Assembly (NCBI GenBank): GCA_004154925.1
Contig: QJNS01000108.1
Location: 124,001 to 188,000, forward strand
Direction of reading: 5' to 3'
DNA length: 64,000 nt
DNA from: Monosporascus cannonballus
Taxonomy: Eukaryota > Ascomycota > Sordariomycetes > Xylariales
Below are positions 12,484 to 24,130 of the stretch, piece by piece. A program made the position numbers and the translations under genes. The notes beneath the pieces are model-generated. The model was given only the letters and a program-made list of their open reading frames with translations. It was not told the origin of the DNA and made no database searches. The first letter of the stretch is position 1; each line of letters starts with the position of its first letter.

Positions 12484-12975
12484 TTAGTTATTTGGTTGCC
12501 AGATGCCCGCCCCTAGGGGCTTGCTAACGCCAAACCCGACGCCGATAGCAATGGCGACAACTAATATGATGATGGTGATCTTGATAGCGATTCTCGTTCG
12601 TCTATTAAGGCGGGCAAAAGGCTGGCACGACCTGTTGTTGATCTTTGCGGCGCGGGCCTTCCGCTTCCAATGGTCCTGTCCAGGCCATACGGTGCAGTTG
12701 GGGTCGTGGACGTTCGCTGTCGATCGCCGATTTAGCCGGTCCGACGAGTGCTGTGTCGTCATGGCCTCGATATCGGTATCATAGGGGGTGCCATGGTGTG
12801 CAGTCGCGGGAGGAGACACGCTTGAGACACGCTGGAGTTCTATGTTGACGGGTCCGTTTTTCTCGTCGGCCGTCGATGTTGTGGAAGGCGTGATAGAGGG
12901 GAAAGACTCAGTAGCAGGCGCGAAGCCGGGCTGAGTAGGCTTCAATGCCTTGTCCTTGGGAGGATCTGAAGCCAT
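12484..12975 (-). CDS. Small fungal membrane protein with C-terminal helix (163 aa), uncharacterised family
   Basis: The start is placed at the ATG at 12975 (MASDPPKDKALKPTQPGF); upstream in-frame sequence to 13080 looks like leader. The N-terminal two thirds are hydrophilic and Pro/Ser/Thr-rich. Then comes a compact segment with an aromatic/basic core (HDPNCTVWPGQDHWKRKARA and RSCQPFARLNRRTRI). One strongly hydrophobic helix follows, IAIKITIIILVVAIAIGVGFG, ending in SKPLGAGIWQPNN. From general familiarity this WPGQDHW + single helix + GISKPLGxGIW layout recurs in many ascomycetes without an assigned function. Topology is probably N-terminus cytosolic with a short lumenal or external tail. 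The frame is intact with no intron required. The promoter side (13.1-14.7 kb) is repeat-rich. Confidence 0.72.
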   Translation of the reverse strand: MASDPPKDKALKPTQPGFAPATESFPSITPSTTSTADEKNGPVNIELQRVSSVSPPATAHHGTPYDTDIEAMTTQHSSDRLNRRSTANVHDPNCTVWPGQDHWKRKARAAKINNRSCQPFARLNRRTRIAIKITIIILVVAIAIGVGFGVSKPLGAGIWQPNN

Positions 12976-14716
12976 GGCGATATTTGGACGGCGCGGATAA
13001 GTAGAACAAGGGTGGCCGGTAATATATAAAACGCGGCCTTGTGGTGGGTGTCGTCCCCAATGGAGGTGATGGCAACCCAAGGAAGCTCGCAGGTCTAGAA
13101 GAAAGTTAGCATCGGAAACCTTGTCGCGGCAACGAAACGAAAACCTAAACGGACGAGCAGGTAAGGTATGGTATGGTATGGTATGGTATGGGTACCCGTA
13201 ACTTCAACTTACCCCAACGGAAACCTGGAAGGAGTCAAGCTGCTCAAATGGCCGATTAGGCCAGCAGCTTATACAGCGATCAACAATACCAATGAATGGT
13301 CCCTGCTCTAAGCTTTGTCCAGGTGGTTCTCGGAGGTGACGATGGTCGAACGCATCCAACAAAAGCGTGGGTTAAGGCGGGAATTAACCTTCTTCTCTTC
13401 AATACATCTGGCGGCCGCGAGGAGATTTACTGTTAAGGAGCGATTCCTGGGCTCAAAAGGCAATTGTTGGACTCCGACGAACGCCAATGAATGCAATTGA
13501 TTGACCAAACCTGACGAGAAGGAGTGAATGGATGGCCGTGATTCAAGGTCAGGTCCAAGACACAAGAGACCCCTAGGACAGACAAATGTATTATGTATGG
13601 TAAGTAGTTGTATCCGGGGTTCTTGTGTATTAAAGCAGGTAGGTAGGTAGGTAGGTACCTCCAGGCTATAGCTTGTAGGGAAAGACGATGAATGAATGCG
13701 GAATAGTGAGTGATACTGTAGTCTGCTGTAGAGAGTGGGCAGACGATTCGATTAGCGCACAACCAATTCAGGTTGGTCCACAACATGGGGGAACGAGTGG
13801 ATTCGTGAATTTAGGAGAAACCGTAGCCAGAAGTTATGAATGCGAAGTGCAAGTGGATGTCCGTATGCATCGATGAGTTTGCACGAAGGATGCGGACGAA
13901 ATCCAAGACGCATTGAGTACTCGTACATATGCACAAAAATAATGATAAAACCCCATCTAGGCTAAATGCTCGGGGTGGCTTGCCAACTTTTTTTCTTCGC
14001 TCTGGGCTGTTCTGGCTTTTGATCGTCTGGTCTTTCATTCGTTCCTTGTATGTCGTGTTCCCCGACAAGGACATGATTCGAGCCGCTCCAGACGTCACGA
14101 TAATGCGAACTGTGGCTGTTGACCCTCCTGTCCCTTTTTGTTGAAATTCCCTGCTGATACGACATCCCATACTACCCTGGCAGGCTCCCCACTGAATCGT
14201 ATCCTACGATTGGCCCTACGAGCCTCGCTTGTTTGGGGTTGTTCAGGGTCTAATGCATATAAAACGAGTTTCCCCGAGAGCAATTGAGTCCGCTTGATAT
14301 TCAATATTCCTAAGGGGGGTTAGAGTCATTCAGGAGAATCGGAAGAACCATCAATTGAGCGACTAGAATAGCTGCTTTGTCTTTGAGAGGGCACTTCGGG
14401 GCGCTCGAGTTCGAATAAATGATGCGGATCGCTCATGAAGCCCAGAGAACTTGAGTGGTGCGAAACACGTGTGCGGATCAGGGGAATGTATCGCGCTTTG
14501 TCCGCATCTACAAGCGACCCTATCTTGCACCAAACTTTGAACTTACTATACTAGGTAGGTACCTACATTAGCCTCTCTGCTAGGTAGGGCCGTCTACGGA
14601 GTTCCCTAAGCAGGGGGGCCTGGCAGCTCTACCATGTAATAGACCGCCATGCCAAAACATACGCCAGTTCCTATTTGGTGGCGTCTGGAGCATGTGAAGA
14701 TTCCCCTACACTAATC
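12976..14716. other. Intergenic region with short tandem repeats
   Basis: No gene supported. It holds a (GTATG)n tract at 13165-13191, a (GTAG)n tract at 13637-13657 and a TAGGTAGGTACCTAC cluster at 14554-14568. The DNA then changes abruptly to an AT-rich element at 14721. Short open frames around 13.3-14.3 kb show no domains. Confidence 0.55.
13165..13191. repeat. (GTATG)n microsatellite
   Basis: Five tandem GTATG units upstream of the minus-strand membrane-protein gene that starts at 12975. Confidence 0.85.
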
Positions 14717-14720
14717 GGTC

Positions 14721-17700
14721 AATTGGAACCGTGCTCCCACCTGTTTCTTACCAAAACATAAGCTTTTTACACCGGATATAATAATACAAATGAATTAAAT
14801 AAAACTGAGCAAAAACAATAACTTTATAAAAATTTAATTAATTTAACTATTTTTCATATAATATGTTAAGTATTATAATAAATATTGAAATTATCGTTAC
14901 GAAAATATTACTCTACGTATTATTATATAGAATTTATCTCAACTAGCTCAGGCTTCTCTGACTCGTTTTCCCAATTTCTTCTGAGTCATTCAAGTACCGC
15001 TCCACAACGCTAAATATTAACCAATCAAATCCCAAATCTTCGTAACGAATTAACGAGGTTTAAGTTGTAATTACGTAAAAACGGCTTTATTTAATACACT
15101 TGCTTTTTAAAAAAACAAAAATCTGTAATAACTTAATAATAAGACTTTTTTCTATAAATATATATATATATACATATATATATCGTTATTTTTATTATAG
15201 CTTATTATTAATATTATTTTAATCTTATTTAAAATCTATTTACCACTTTTAAAATTTAATACGTACAATAGTTATAACTTAAACCTATTACGTTATTATC
15301 TTCTTTTTTAAAATACAATAAACTCAAATTCTCCTAGTTTTACTAGGCCACGCCTTTAGAACAAAATATACGTATACGTACTTTAAATTTCTAGTATTAA
15401 TATAAATGAATTAATATAATATTTAAAAAATTTTATTTATAATTAGGTTTTTTACGACGATTTAAGCCGAATTATTAGTTTAACCGTTCGAATTAATTAA
15501 TTAATTAATATATTAAAAAAACGAATACGTTAACAATTATTAATATGCGAAAATTAATAGAAATTTTTAATTATTATTACTTAGAATCCCGTTATATATA
15601 AATATTATAATATATTATACGAAAAACTTATAACTTTTGTAAAAAGGCTTAAAATTCTGCCGTTCGTCGAAAAAATTATTATTCGAAATTAACGTAATCC
15701 ATATTATTTTAAACGAAAATTAACGTTTTATAAAAGTACTTATCTTTAACAAATTTAAATTCTTAAATTTAGAAATTATATATTTTAAAAAAGTGGTAGT
15801 TATATAATATAAAACAGAAAATAAAACGGTTTTATAATAATAATAATCCGGACATTTTTATATATCTTTTTCTATAATCCTAATTATTATGATTAAGATA
15901 CTTTCTAATATTAACGGCAGTTATCGGTTTTATTTATTAAGCAGATTTTTATTATCTTTAGATATTTCGGAATTATAAAACTTAATAACTTTTTTTACAA
16001 TCTTTGACAAATACTTTCGATTTACTATAATCCTAATTAGATAATTACAAATATTCAAAATTTTCCCTTTATTATTAATATAAATAATAATCTTAATAAT
16101 AAAATGTAAATTATTAAGCTAAATTAAAAAGATATTATATAATAACTCGGCTATATTAATTATCAAAAAATTTAAATATCTTTAATTTAAACGTTAACTT
16201 TTTGATATAAAATAATAATAATATTAATTTCGAGACGATTAATATTGAAACGCCGGATCTTTACCTTATAGCTATATTTAATTAGGCCGTCGATTTAACG
16301 AAAACCCTAATATTTCGTAATTTTCTTTTTTATAATATTATTAGTAATTACTATATACGCAAATTAATGTATATACGCAAAAAAAACGTAAATTACAAAT
16401 ATTAATATATTTAAGTGGGAAGTTTTTTTCTTCTGATAATAAATATATTTCGTTAATCATAATTAAACTATATTATCGTTCGAAAACAAAATTTAATATA
16501 ATAATTTGAAATTATTTATTCGACATTTATTTAGGACTAAAAATAATATAGTTATATCATCCGACAATTATACGGTCAAATATTTTTAAATTAAGTTTTT
16601 TCGTATTCGTAAATATCAAAATTAAAATAAAATATAATTAATTAATATAAAAATTCGTTATTTTTCTATTAACTTAATTAATAATATAATTTAAATAATA
16701 ATTAAATCTGTTCTTAAAACAATAAATTATTAAAAAGTTTTCGAAATGTATTTTTATAACGAAAAAACTGTTAAATTTTTCAAAAATTAAATTGTATATT
16801 ATATTTACTTATTTTTTTTCTTAAAATAAGGCCTTATTTATTAAATATAACGCCTAATATACGGCGAATAAACCGACGACATAAGGTTTTCGTAAGGTTA
16901 TCGGCCGTATATATAACGTTAACATATAAATTAATTACGTTTATATTAACCAAAAATCGAAAAAAATAAATAAAAATAAACGTTTTACTTTTAAAAAAAT
17001 TAAATATTTAAAAATTAAAAATATTTACTTTAAGCCTTTAAATATATTACCTATATTTAGCTAATTAAGAAAAAATATATTTCGAAACTTTTTTAAATAC
17101 TTCTAAACTTTATATATTATTATTTTAGCTTAGAAAATTATATTATTATCGTATTACACTAAAAAAGTCAAAAATTATAATATATATTAAATTAAATTTT
17201 ATTTTATTTTTTCTTAAAATGATTTTTCTTTCGTATTAATTAAAATTATTATTATATCAAAAAATAAAAATTTTATTTTTGCGTTAAATTATATAAATTA
17301 AAATATTAAAAATTTTGTAACTAATATATATTATTAATATTAATAACAATACTTTTTACGTATTTATATAAAGACGTATAAAATAGAACGAAAAAATTAT
17401 AGCTTATTATTAGGCTTTATTATAAAGGTTTTATTATTTTTATAAGTATTTTTCTTAAAAAAGTTTAGCTAATACATTAAATTCCTAATAGATATTTCTT
17501 AATTAAAAGCTATAGCTGTGGTTACGAATGCTGCGCCGTAGGCGCAGCTATAACCTTCAAAATGGAGTCCTGATCACGATAAAGCAATATAGAATTTGAA
17601 ATTTTTACTATATAAAAGATTATTATTACGTAAAAATTTACTTTTAATTCGTAAATAATATAATTAAAATAATAATTAACTATAAAAACAAAATATTTAT

Positions 17701-17816
17701 ATATTAATTTATGGATAGATATTCGCCTGATATTTTTATTATTTTTCTGTAATTTATTATAATAAAGTGAATATGGTATGTTTAGGTGAGAAATCGGCCA
17801 GTGCACGGTTCCATTT
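14721..17816. mobile_element. RIP-degraded AT-rich element with 40 bp imperfect terminal inverted repeats
   Basis: A sharply bounded, extremely AT-rich island of about 3.1 kb. The 40 bases inward from 14721 and the reverse complement of the 40 bases ending at 17816 agree at 31 positions without gaps. They share the perfect core TGGAACCGTGC (14724-14734 and 17803-17813) and end near AAACATA. The tetranucleotide GGTC stands directly outside both ends (14717-14720 and 17817-17820), a candidate target duplication. Base composition and abundant stops in all frames fit RIP of a former transposon; no transposase could be read through. Superfamily is therefore unassigned: the length and inverted ends suit a DNA transposon, but a 4 bp duplication is unusual and may be chance. 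A perfect hairpin (17530-17548) lies inside, near the right end. Confidence 0.7.
17530..17548. other. Perfect GC-rich hairpin inside the AT-rich element
   Basis: GCTGCGCC and GGCGCAGC form an eight-base perfect stem around a GTA loop. It sits in otherwise AT-rich, mutated DNA about 270 bp from the right inverted repeat. It may be the end of a second inserted element or a structural signal of the host element. Confidence 0.6.
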
Positions 17817-17820
17817 GGTC

Positions 17821-20800
17821 TCCAAGTGTAACCACCACTAAGGTAAGAAAGCTGAGAAGAGCGCCCAACCGTGCTAACTTGATTAAGGCATAGACCCTGA
17901 ACTAACTCTGCATACTTACTTAGTATACAAATGTCTCTCGCACTGACCCGAACTATTAGTCTGATAATAAAAGCTTGCCCAGCTCAAGGGACAGCCTTGG
18001 ATGCAACGCTGCAGTTGCACACACGCGCGCCGGGAAACGGACACAATTGGAGTCTTGGGCCCTGTCAGCAGCATCCGTCAGTATTACGAAGATACTGCGC
18101 CATCTTCTTCAGTGCGTATGCCGCTGCGTATGCTTCCTTTCGCGGAGACCTAACCATTTCCCGTGTCTCCTTATTTTGCCGGTCTGCCGGCTCCACTAAG
18201 CCCATTAGGTTCCCCTCCATACGGGAGACCAGGGGCTGCTGGGAGTGATGCATTTTCCCATTGGCGCAAAACCTACTTACCTCCACGATGGCTTCACCCA
18301 CCATGCAGAGACCCCTAAGGCCATAACCAGATGCGCGTCTAGCTGCAGGGTAACCCAACGTGGCGATATTCCAACCGACTGGGGAGCTGTGAGGCAAACT
18401 CTGTCTATCAAGCTTGATAACAACCCTCCCTTCTTACCCTACGTGTCCTGCGTGTACTATTCGCCTCAATTCGTTCTACACTTTTGGCATCTTTACTAAA
18501 GATATGAATTCTGCTCGTCGCTTACGGTGTTTAAATGCGATTGAAATCGTGTGATATATAAGCGATCATCGTCGGCCGCCGTCGTCGAGTGGCAATCGGG
18601 CAATGTTACAACCAACAGTCAAGAACCCGCCGAGCACTAGCCGATCTTTGCATGGGCTGGGCTGTCTGGAAAGAGTCGAAAGGTGTTCAGTCAGCGGCAT
18701 GTTCCGCATGTGCCGGGGGGGGGGGGGTTTAGGGGCATCACAATTGAACAGTAATTACCTATTGAACAGTAATTACCTATTGAACAGTAATTACCTATTG
18801 AACAGTAATTACCTATTGAACAGTAATTACCTAATAAACCTACAAATGCAACCCCATCTCGAGATGTGTAGATATATCTCGCCAAATACCAGAGTCGCGT
18901 AGCATCAGTTAAGATAGGCCAGCTCCCATACTCATCAATGTTTGAGGAAATATTGGTTGGATATCGGCCGCCACTCTCAATATCCGTTAGTACCTACCGC
19001 ATCAATGTCGCGAGCACCATGTAATGCTGCGCCCTCTTCCATTGGCACACGATCCTACGGTTGGCGCCGACTTGCCGGATTTCTTGCCGCAATTTGGGAA
19101 TGTTGCATTCGAGCTCCAAACCATGGCCGGGACCCTCGTCCAGAACTGGGCGTCGGCCGGGGCTAGTGATGCAATGTGGGATGCAAATCATCCGAGGCAA
19201 ATCCTATTCGATGCAGCCACCAGATAGTGAGCTTGAGGAACTCTTGCACCGGCTTCTACGTGCTGCTCCTTGCAACGGCTCCCTTCTTCATTCAGCCTGG
19301 CAAGCCTTCGCGAGCGAACCTCCCGCATTGTACTTCGAGCGGTTTGATTTGCCGGCTACGACTATTGGTGATGACGAAGGCAAGCGATCATGATATTCAA
19401 CGAAATGACGCACCGCAAATCATCACGGTTCTCTGCTCGCCGGCACGAGGTCCAAGATGAATTCTGGGGATTTGGCGAAGCGGGGTTCTTCTGCTGCCCC
19501 AGGCCCCCTTTTCCCCCAAGGAAATGGAAAAAAATCCTGGTTTGTTAGCGGGTCGAGCGAAAGATGCACCCCAGTCGATCAACCCTTCAAATGCTCAACG
19601 TTAACGCTAAGGTTACCGGCTCCGGAGTCGATATTGTTTTGTGGCTCCTTCTCTGAGCGAATGTGCTTGAGGCGTCGTACCACATGGATGTGGCTGATGA
19701 GGATCGCCAAGGCACCATCATGCGACCCGAATAGAGAAATGCACCCTGGGCACCTACACCACCTTAGGTAATGTTTCGTGTCTGACAAACCTCGTATCAC
19801 TCAGTTCTACTGATCTCGAACATGTTTCACCGTGTTAACTGAGATCCCATTGCAGTCTCCATGCATCCAAAACCACTAAACGATGGTCGTAGCAATTGCT
19901 AAATGGCAGGATGGCTTGCTCTGACGGTGGGTTCATCAGATGGTATTCGTCTGATGACTTGACCACCGCAGCACCGTGCCACCCCGATCACGTCCGCATG
20001 AATTTCCGCGTGAGCGGACGCTTTCGCTACTGACATCTCTTGTCCTTACACAATATCAGTCGGGGGACAGAGCTAGATTTGTCCTACAACTCGACATATC
20101 CGGCAGGACTTGGCGGGGAGATGGATAGATGAGCAGAGGTGCTCGATAGAAGTTGAACGAGTGCCGGAGCCGCGATTACGCAGAGCTGGTGATGGTCTCT
20201 GTGCACGCACACAATCGATATCTGGCGCCGGTTCCCTGTTCAAATGTTTGTCCATTGCGAGACATACTGGCATCCGATGGCAGAGGACCTGCAGGTACGG
20301 GTCCTTCTCACCCGCGGTGAGCGGCCTGGCAAGACTGCGTAATACATGCGTGAACGTAGAGGCCAGTCTGTCATAGGGGTGTGAATCCGGTCGTCTCCTC
20401 TCTGTTTGCAAGACTTAGACGAACTCGCTTGGCCACTTCCGCTGCACGCCGGCAACAAAACATTGCTTTCCTTCGATTACTACGATCTTATTCCTCCAAG
20501 TTGACGCGAAAGGACACAGTACTTCGCCCTGGGCCGTATCGACACAGATTGGTAGCAAGCCCGTGAGATGCGGCGAGACTGACAGCATATGTAGTCTGCC
20601 GTTCAGTCACATGCAGGTAGCCCTTACATATGTCTGGGTGAGATTGTCCAAATAGGGTAGTTTCAGACTAATAATTGCCTCACTTGCAAATAGAGACCTC
20701 GTGAGAATTCACCCGGCCGTATAGTTAGGTGAACAGTCTATTTCTACCACTACTCCCAGTGAGTGACTACTATGGCCCCTTACTCTTTCCTATTCTTTTT

Positions 20801-20941
20801 ATTTCCTGGCCCTTTTCATCACCGTCCGGACTCAACCATTTCCCCTTCGTCTGTAGGGTACACAACGCCGCGTGCTTCGGGGTATACCTGTTTTGAGACA
20901 TCGCTCTGACCTCGTACTCCGTATTCATATCATCGCCCGCG
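17821..20941. other. Gene-poor region with tandem repeat
   Basis: About 3.1 kb without a supportable gene. It contains a 13-base G run near 18715-18727 and the five-copy 18 bp tandem repeat listed next. Open frames between 19.0 and 19.8 kb (for example 19024-19227) lack recognisable motifs and consistent splice sites; they may be eroded coding sequence, but I cannot show it. The last few hundred bases presumably hold the promoter of the secreted-protein gene at 20942. Confidence 0.5.
18743..18832. repeat. 18 bp tandem repeat, five perfect copies
   Basis: The unit ATTGAACAGTAATTACCT is repeated five times without a mismatch, starting at 18743, 18761, 18779, 18797 and 18815. It follows a poly-G run. 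An 18 bp unit keeps reading frames open on both strands, which explains the LLNSNYLLNSNY-like open frame here. The perfect identity suggests recent expansion. Confidence 0.95.
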
Positions 20942-21521
20942 ATGAAGTTGACCATCATCATCGCCGCCTTGAGCGCTTTCGACATGACTGACGCGCATCC
21001 ACCGCAGACCCTTGGAGCGGAAATCGGAGATCTCGCTAGTTCGGAATCCGTGCATGCTCTGCAGAAGCGGGACGCATATACTTGCTATGGTGTACGGGTC
21101 TCCCCTGCTACCGCATGGTTCTCGCGTCCCTTCATCTCCCGTCCCCCCCTCTCGCCCGAATCTCGGGAGAGCCCCGCTGACCCGCTTTGCTTCCCCCTTT
21201 CAGTCCTCCAACGCCACTCTCTCCGACTGCGAGAAGGTCATCGCCACGATCCGGGCCCACGGCGAGGAGGTCTTCTCGCTGCGCTCGGGCCTCTGCCTCG
21301 TGTGGAGCGAGGGCAGCTGCGGCGTGCGCTTCTGCGCCGTCCGCTACGTCCGCTACCCCCTCAACCGCACCGCCTCCTGGGTCGCCGACTACCTGACCTC
21401 CCCGCTGCTCGAGGACTGCGTCGGCGCCGGCGCCAACGGCATCATGGGCGACAGCCACAACATCAACAGCCAGATCGGCACGTATCGGCTGTCGATCGCG
21501 GAGTACTTCGGCGATGACTGA
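20942..21521 (+). CDS. Small secreted cysteine-rich protein, effector-like (155 aa)
   Basis: Exons 20942..21091 and 21204..21521, joined by a 112 bp intron (gtacgg...tttcag) that keeps frame between Cys-Tyr-Gly and Ser-Ser-Asn. The N-terminus MKLTIIIAALSAFDMTDA reads as a short secretion signal. A Lys-Arg pair at residues 42-43 (HALQKR) is a likely Kex2-type cleavage site releasing a mature domain that starts DAYTCYG. The mature part has six cysteines, enough for three disulfides, in the order TCY, SDCEK, SGLCLVW, GSCGV, RFCAV and LEDCVG. It ends with a GIMGDSHNINSQIGTYRLS stretch. Exon 2 is very GC-rich. I recognise the general style of fungal secreted proteins (Ecp2/Hce2-like or other small disulfide proteins) but cannot assign a family. 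Gene-poor flanks fit an effector-like location. Confidence 0.7.
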
Positions 21522-23674
21522 GGAATGGTCAGCTGGTCAGGGGAGGGGAAGAACGCCCTGGAGAGGACATGCGATAGGTGGCCCTGATAGTACAGGACCT
21601 GAAATGGTGCGGTTCTCTTTGTGCAAGGCCATCTGCTCCTGGTTGTTAGTGCGCGTGACATTCTAGAGGAAAGGAATGTGGTACGCGTGAAGTTTTTGCG
21701 GGAATAAAGGGATGGCTGGTCAAAAGAAGCATGCATATCACCTGTATTCTAATGGCAGACTTGGTAGTTGCTGCATCTAACATGACTCGATATCTCTCTG
21801 AAAACGCCAGGCGAATCGGATATTTATGATGATCTACACAGCAAAACCCCAACTAATGCTTCGATAAACGCAGATCCGTTCCCGCTCATCCGCCCGTTAA
21901 AACGGTTCGAATCCTTCCATCGAGTCACAAGCTTAAGGGATTGTAGTTGGCGGTTCAGAATCGAGCATGCTATGCTGGATTCGGTTGGAGTCACGAAACT
22001 AAGCAGACCTTGACACAACATATCTTTAGCCTTCTCGTTTCTACAAACACCGAACTAACCGACACAGATGTCGGGTGTAAGGTCATTGTGGTACGCCGAC
22101 GGTCGTGCGGAGGTCCTATAGGCACTTCAAGATCATCCTATCCATGTATGGTCTCTATAGAGCGGATCCCTCGTTTCGGAAGGAGTCTGTGACAGACTGT
22201 GGTCGCTATTTGTGACGAAGGCAGTGCCGTCGTGATATAGAGTTATTTGTTACCTTTTCATTGCTATTATATAAAGAATAGAGATGAAGATATAGGATAT
22301 GTCCGCAACTAGGAGCTCGGAGACTCGCCGAACTATACTGGCTTTTCGCCAAGTAAAAAAAACATTAAAACATTAAAACATTAAAAAATTAAAAAATTAA
22401 AAAATTAAAAAATTAAAAAATTAAAAAATTAAAAAATTAAAAAATTAAAAAATTAAAAAATTAAAAAATTAAAAAATATTTAAAAAATTAAAAAAAAAAA
22501 CAAGCCACTAAATCTATGAACCCCTTTATGATGGACCTGGGCGTTAAAACTTAACGTTTGTCATGGCTTCGTAGAAAGCACAACTTATAAGCTGTACCAA
22601 TAGAACAGGTCTACGCTTCTCCGAGGTAAGTAACCATTGTTCACACAACCTCAAACTAATGGCAACAAGTTATGCAAGAAAAGGCTTCACACCCTATCTC
22701 GGCATACAGAAAAGCTATACTTCCACCAAAGTAAGAGGCAACATTGTATTTCCAATATAAAGATAACCGAAGCAAGACCCGAATGGGGTTTGACGCCAGT
22801 GACAGTAAAGTCAGATACGATCCTCCCCGAGTGTCTCCCGCCGAGAGAAGGGGAGGTTGGAGAGATACGAGGAATTGCGAATGGAATAGAGAGGGTGCTA
22901 GGTCTTGATTCCAGAGACGAAGCTCTACCCGTTGGCCGGCAAGGGCGTCCATGGGGAAGGGCTTCGAAGAGGGAGAAATGTCGTTGGCTGGTTTGGTAAG
23001 CGCTATTCCCTGCATCCCCCTCCCATTTCATATATATATTAAAACCAGATGGACTGATGCAACGTCCGCTGAATCTGCTGCCAGCGTTCGAAATGAACTA
23101 ATGTCAACAGTGAACGACGGCATAACTACAACCTTTAGTGAGGATTATACGCGGGAGACATTTAGGTAGGCACTGGAGTGTTTTTGCTTTAACTCTTGAT
23201 GATATCGGTGTTCGAGTTACTCCGTGGCAGAAAACATGCCTAGTTTAATGGTCTGCGCTGTCAAGGGGCCTATAGACACGGCAACTATAGATATAGAGAT
23301 ATATATATACCGTACGTATCCTTACGGGTAGAAGTCTCCGTGGGTGAAAGACGGGGGGTTATTAAGAGATGGGGAGTTGCAGGCTTGATAAAGTTTACAA
23401 AGTACTAAGGTAGCTCGACGTATAGTACAGGTAGGTACTGTACTTAGCTAGTAGCCCCACCGCCGTCATAGGGCTTGCTAGGAGCTATCGATTCCCTTTA
23501 GGTAGTAGGTACCAAAGTAGGTACCTAACCTGGTACAACTGTTGCTCGACAACACCTCCTAAACAACATATGGCAAACACACATACGAACTCGGCGCACC
23601 TACCGCAGTCTTCTCTCCAGTCCCAAACCGCAAACCCGACCCAGACGCACCAAAAGCGCCCCCAAACTCGAACC
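21522..23674. other. Intergenic region with AT satellite
   Basis: No gene supported over about 2.1 kb. It contains the TTAAAAAA satellite (22354-22500) and TAGGTA/TACCTA motifs near 23421-23530 upstream of the next gene. Open frames at 22637-23170 occur on both strands without motifs. Confidence 0.5.
22354..22500. repeat. (TTAAAAAA)n short tandem array
   Basis: A run of 8 bp units, CATTAAAA at the left edge grading into about a dozen TTAAAAAA units and ending in an A tract. The unit is distinct from RIP products because it is nearly perfect and bounded by normal-composition DNA. Confidence 0.9.
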
Positions 23675-24130
23675 ATGGTGCGTTCATCCCTGCCCCCCTC
23701 CCATTTGCCTTCCTTTCCCGCCACCGACTCCCGAGACTGAAGACGTTTGCTGACCCGCGCCGTCGAACCGCAGAGCAAGGACAGCAACTACACGTACGTG
23801 CACATGCAGCGGTCGCGGGACGCGGACCTGTTCGAGGACTTCTGCAAGGACCGGCTGCCGGACGACGACATCTACGTGCCGCCGCACCACCAGCCCATCA
23901 ACCCGGAGGACGAGGACGACGTGGTCCCCGACCAGCACGCCGCCTTCGGCATCCAGAAGGCCACGCAGCGCGCCCGCGAACCCGCCTGGAGGGACCTCGG
24001 GCTCGCCGACCTCATGCGCAAGGGGCCCGGCGCCGCCAGGGCCTCGGCGGGCGCGGGTGCCGGTAGTAGTGCTGGCGTGGGCGCGGCCGCGAGGAAGATG
24101 GCGGGTGGGTACCAGGGGCTGCCGCGGTGA
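23675..24130 (+). CDS. Small acidic conserved-looking protein (119 aa), first intron directly after ATG
   Basis: Exon 1 is the ATG alone (23675..23677); exon 2 is 23774..24130. The donor gtgcgt follows the ATG directly and the acceptor is ccgcag, giving MSKDSNYTYVHMQRSRDADL. The alternative start upstream of the acceptor (23747) would read intron sequence. The body is acidic and hydrophilic (LFEDFCKDRLPDDDIYVPPHH, then NPEDEDDVVPDQHAAFGIQK), with a short helical-looking segment ending in LGLADLMRKG and an Ala/Gly-rich tail. No signal peptide or membrane segment is seen. I believe similar short proteins occur in other Pezizomycotina but know no function. It is convergent with the TRAPP subunit gene at 24501-25231, with about 370 bp of 3' sequence between them. 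Confidence 0.66.

Noticed and set aside
17521..17560. Helitron 3' end (hairpin plus CTRR)
   Set aside because: A hairpin is present but no CTRR-T end or TC 5' end was found in the expected place.
17522..17806. 94-residue minus-strand frame rich in Ile/Tyr/Asn
   Set aside because: It lies in RIPped AT-rich DNA and overlaps the inverted repeat; composition alone explains the open frame.
18743..18832. Possible CRISPR-like array
   Set aside because: The 18 bp units abut directly without spacers and the genome is eukaryotic; it is a plain tandem repeat.
19024..19800. Possible gene from several overlapping plus-strand frames
   Set aside because: Frames do not join by plausible splice sites and show no domain or signal peptide.
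21902..21914. GGTTCGAATCC, identical to a tRNA T-loop core
   Set aside because: No acceptor stem, D arm or anticodon arm could be folded around it on either strand.
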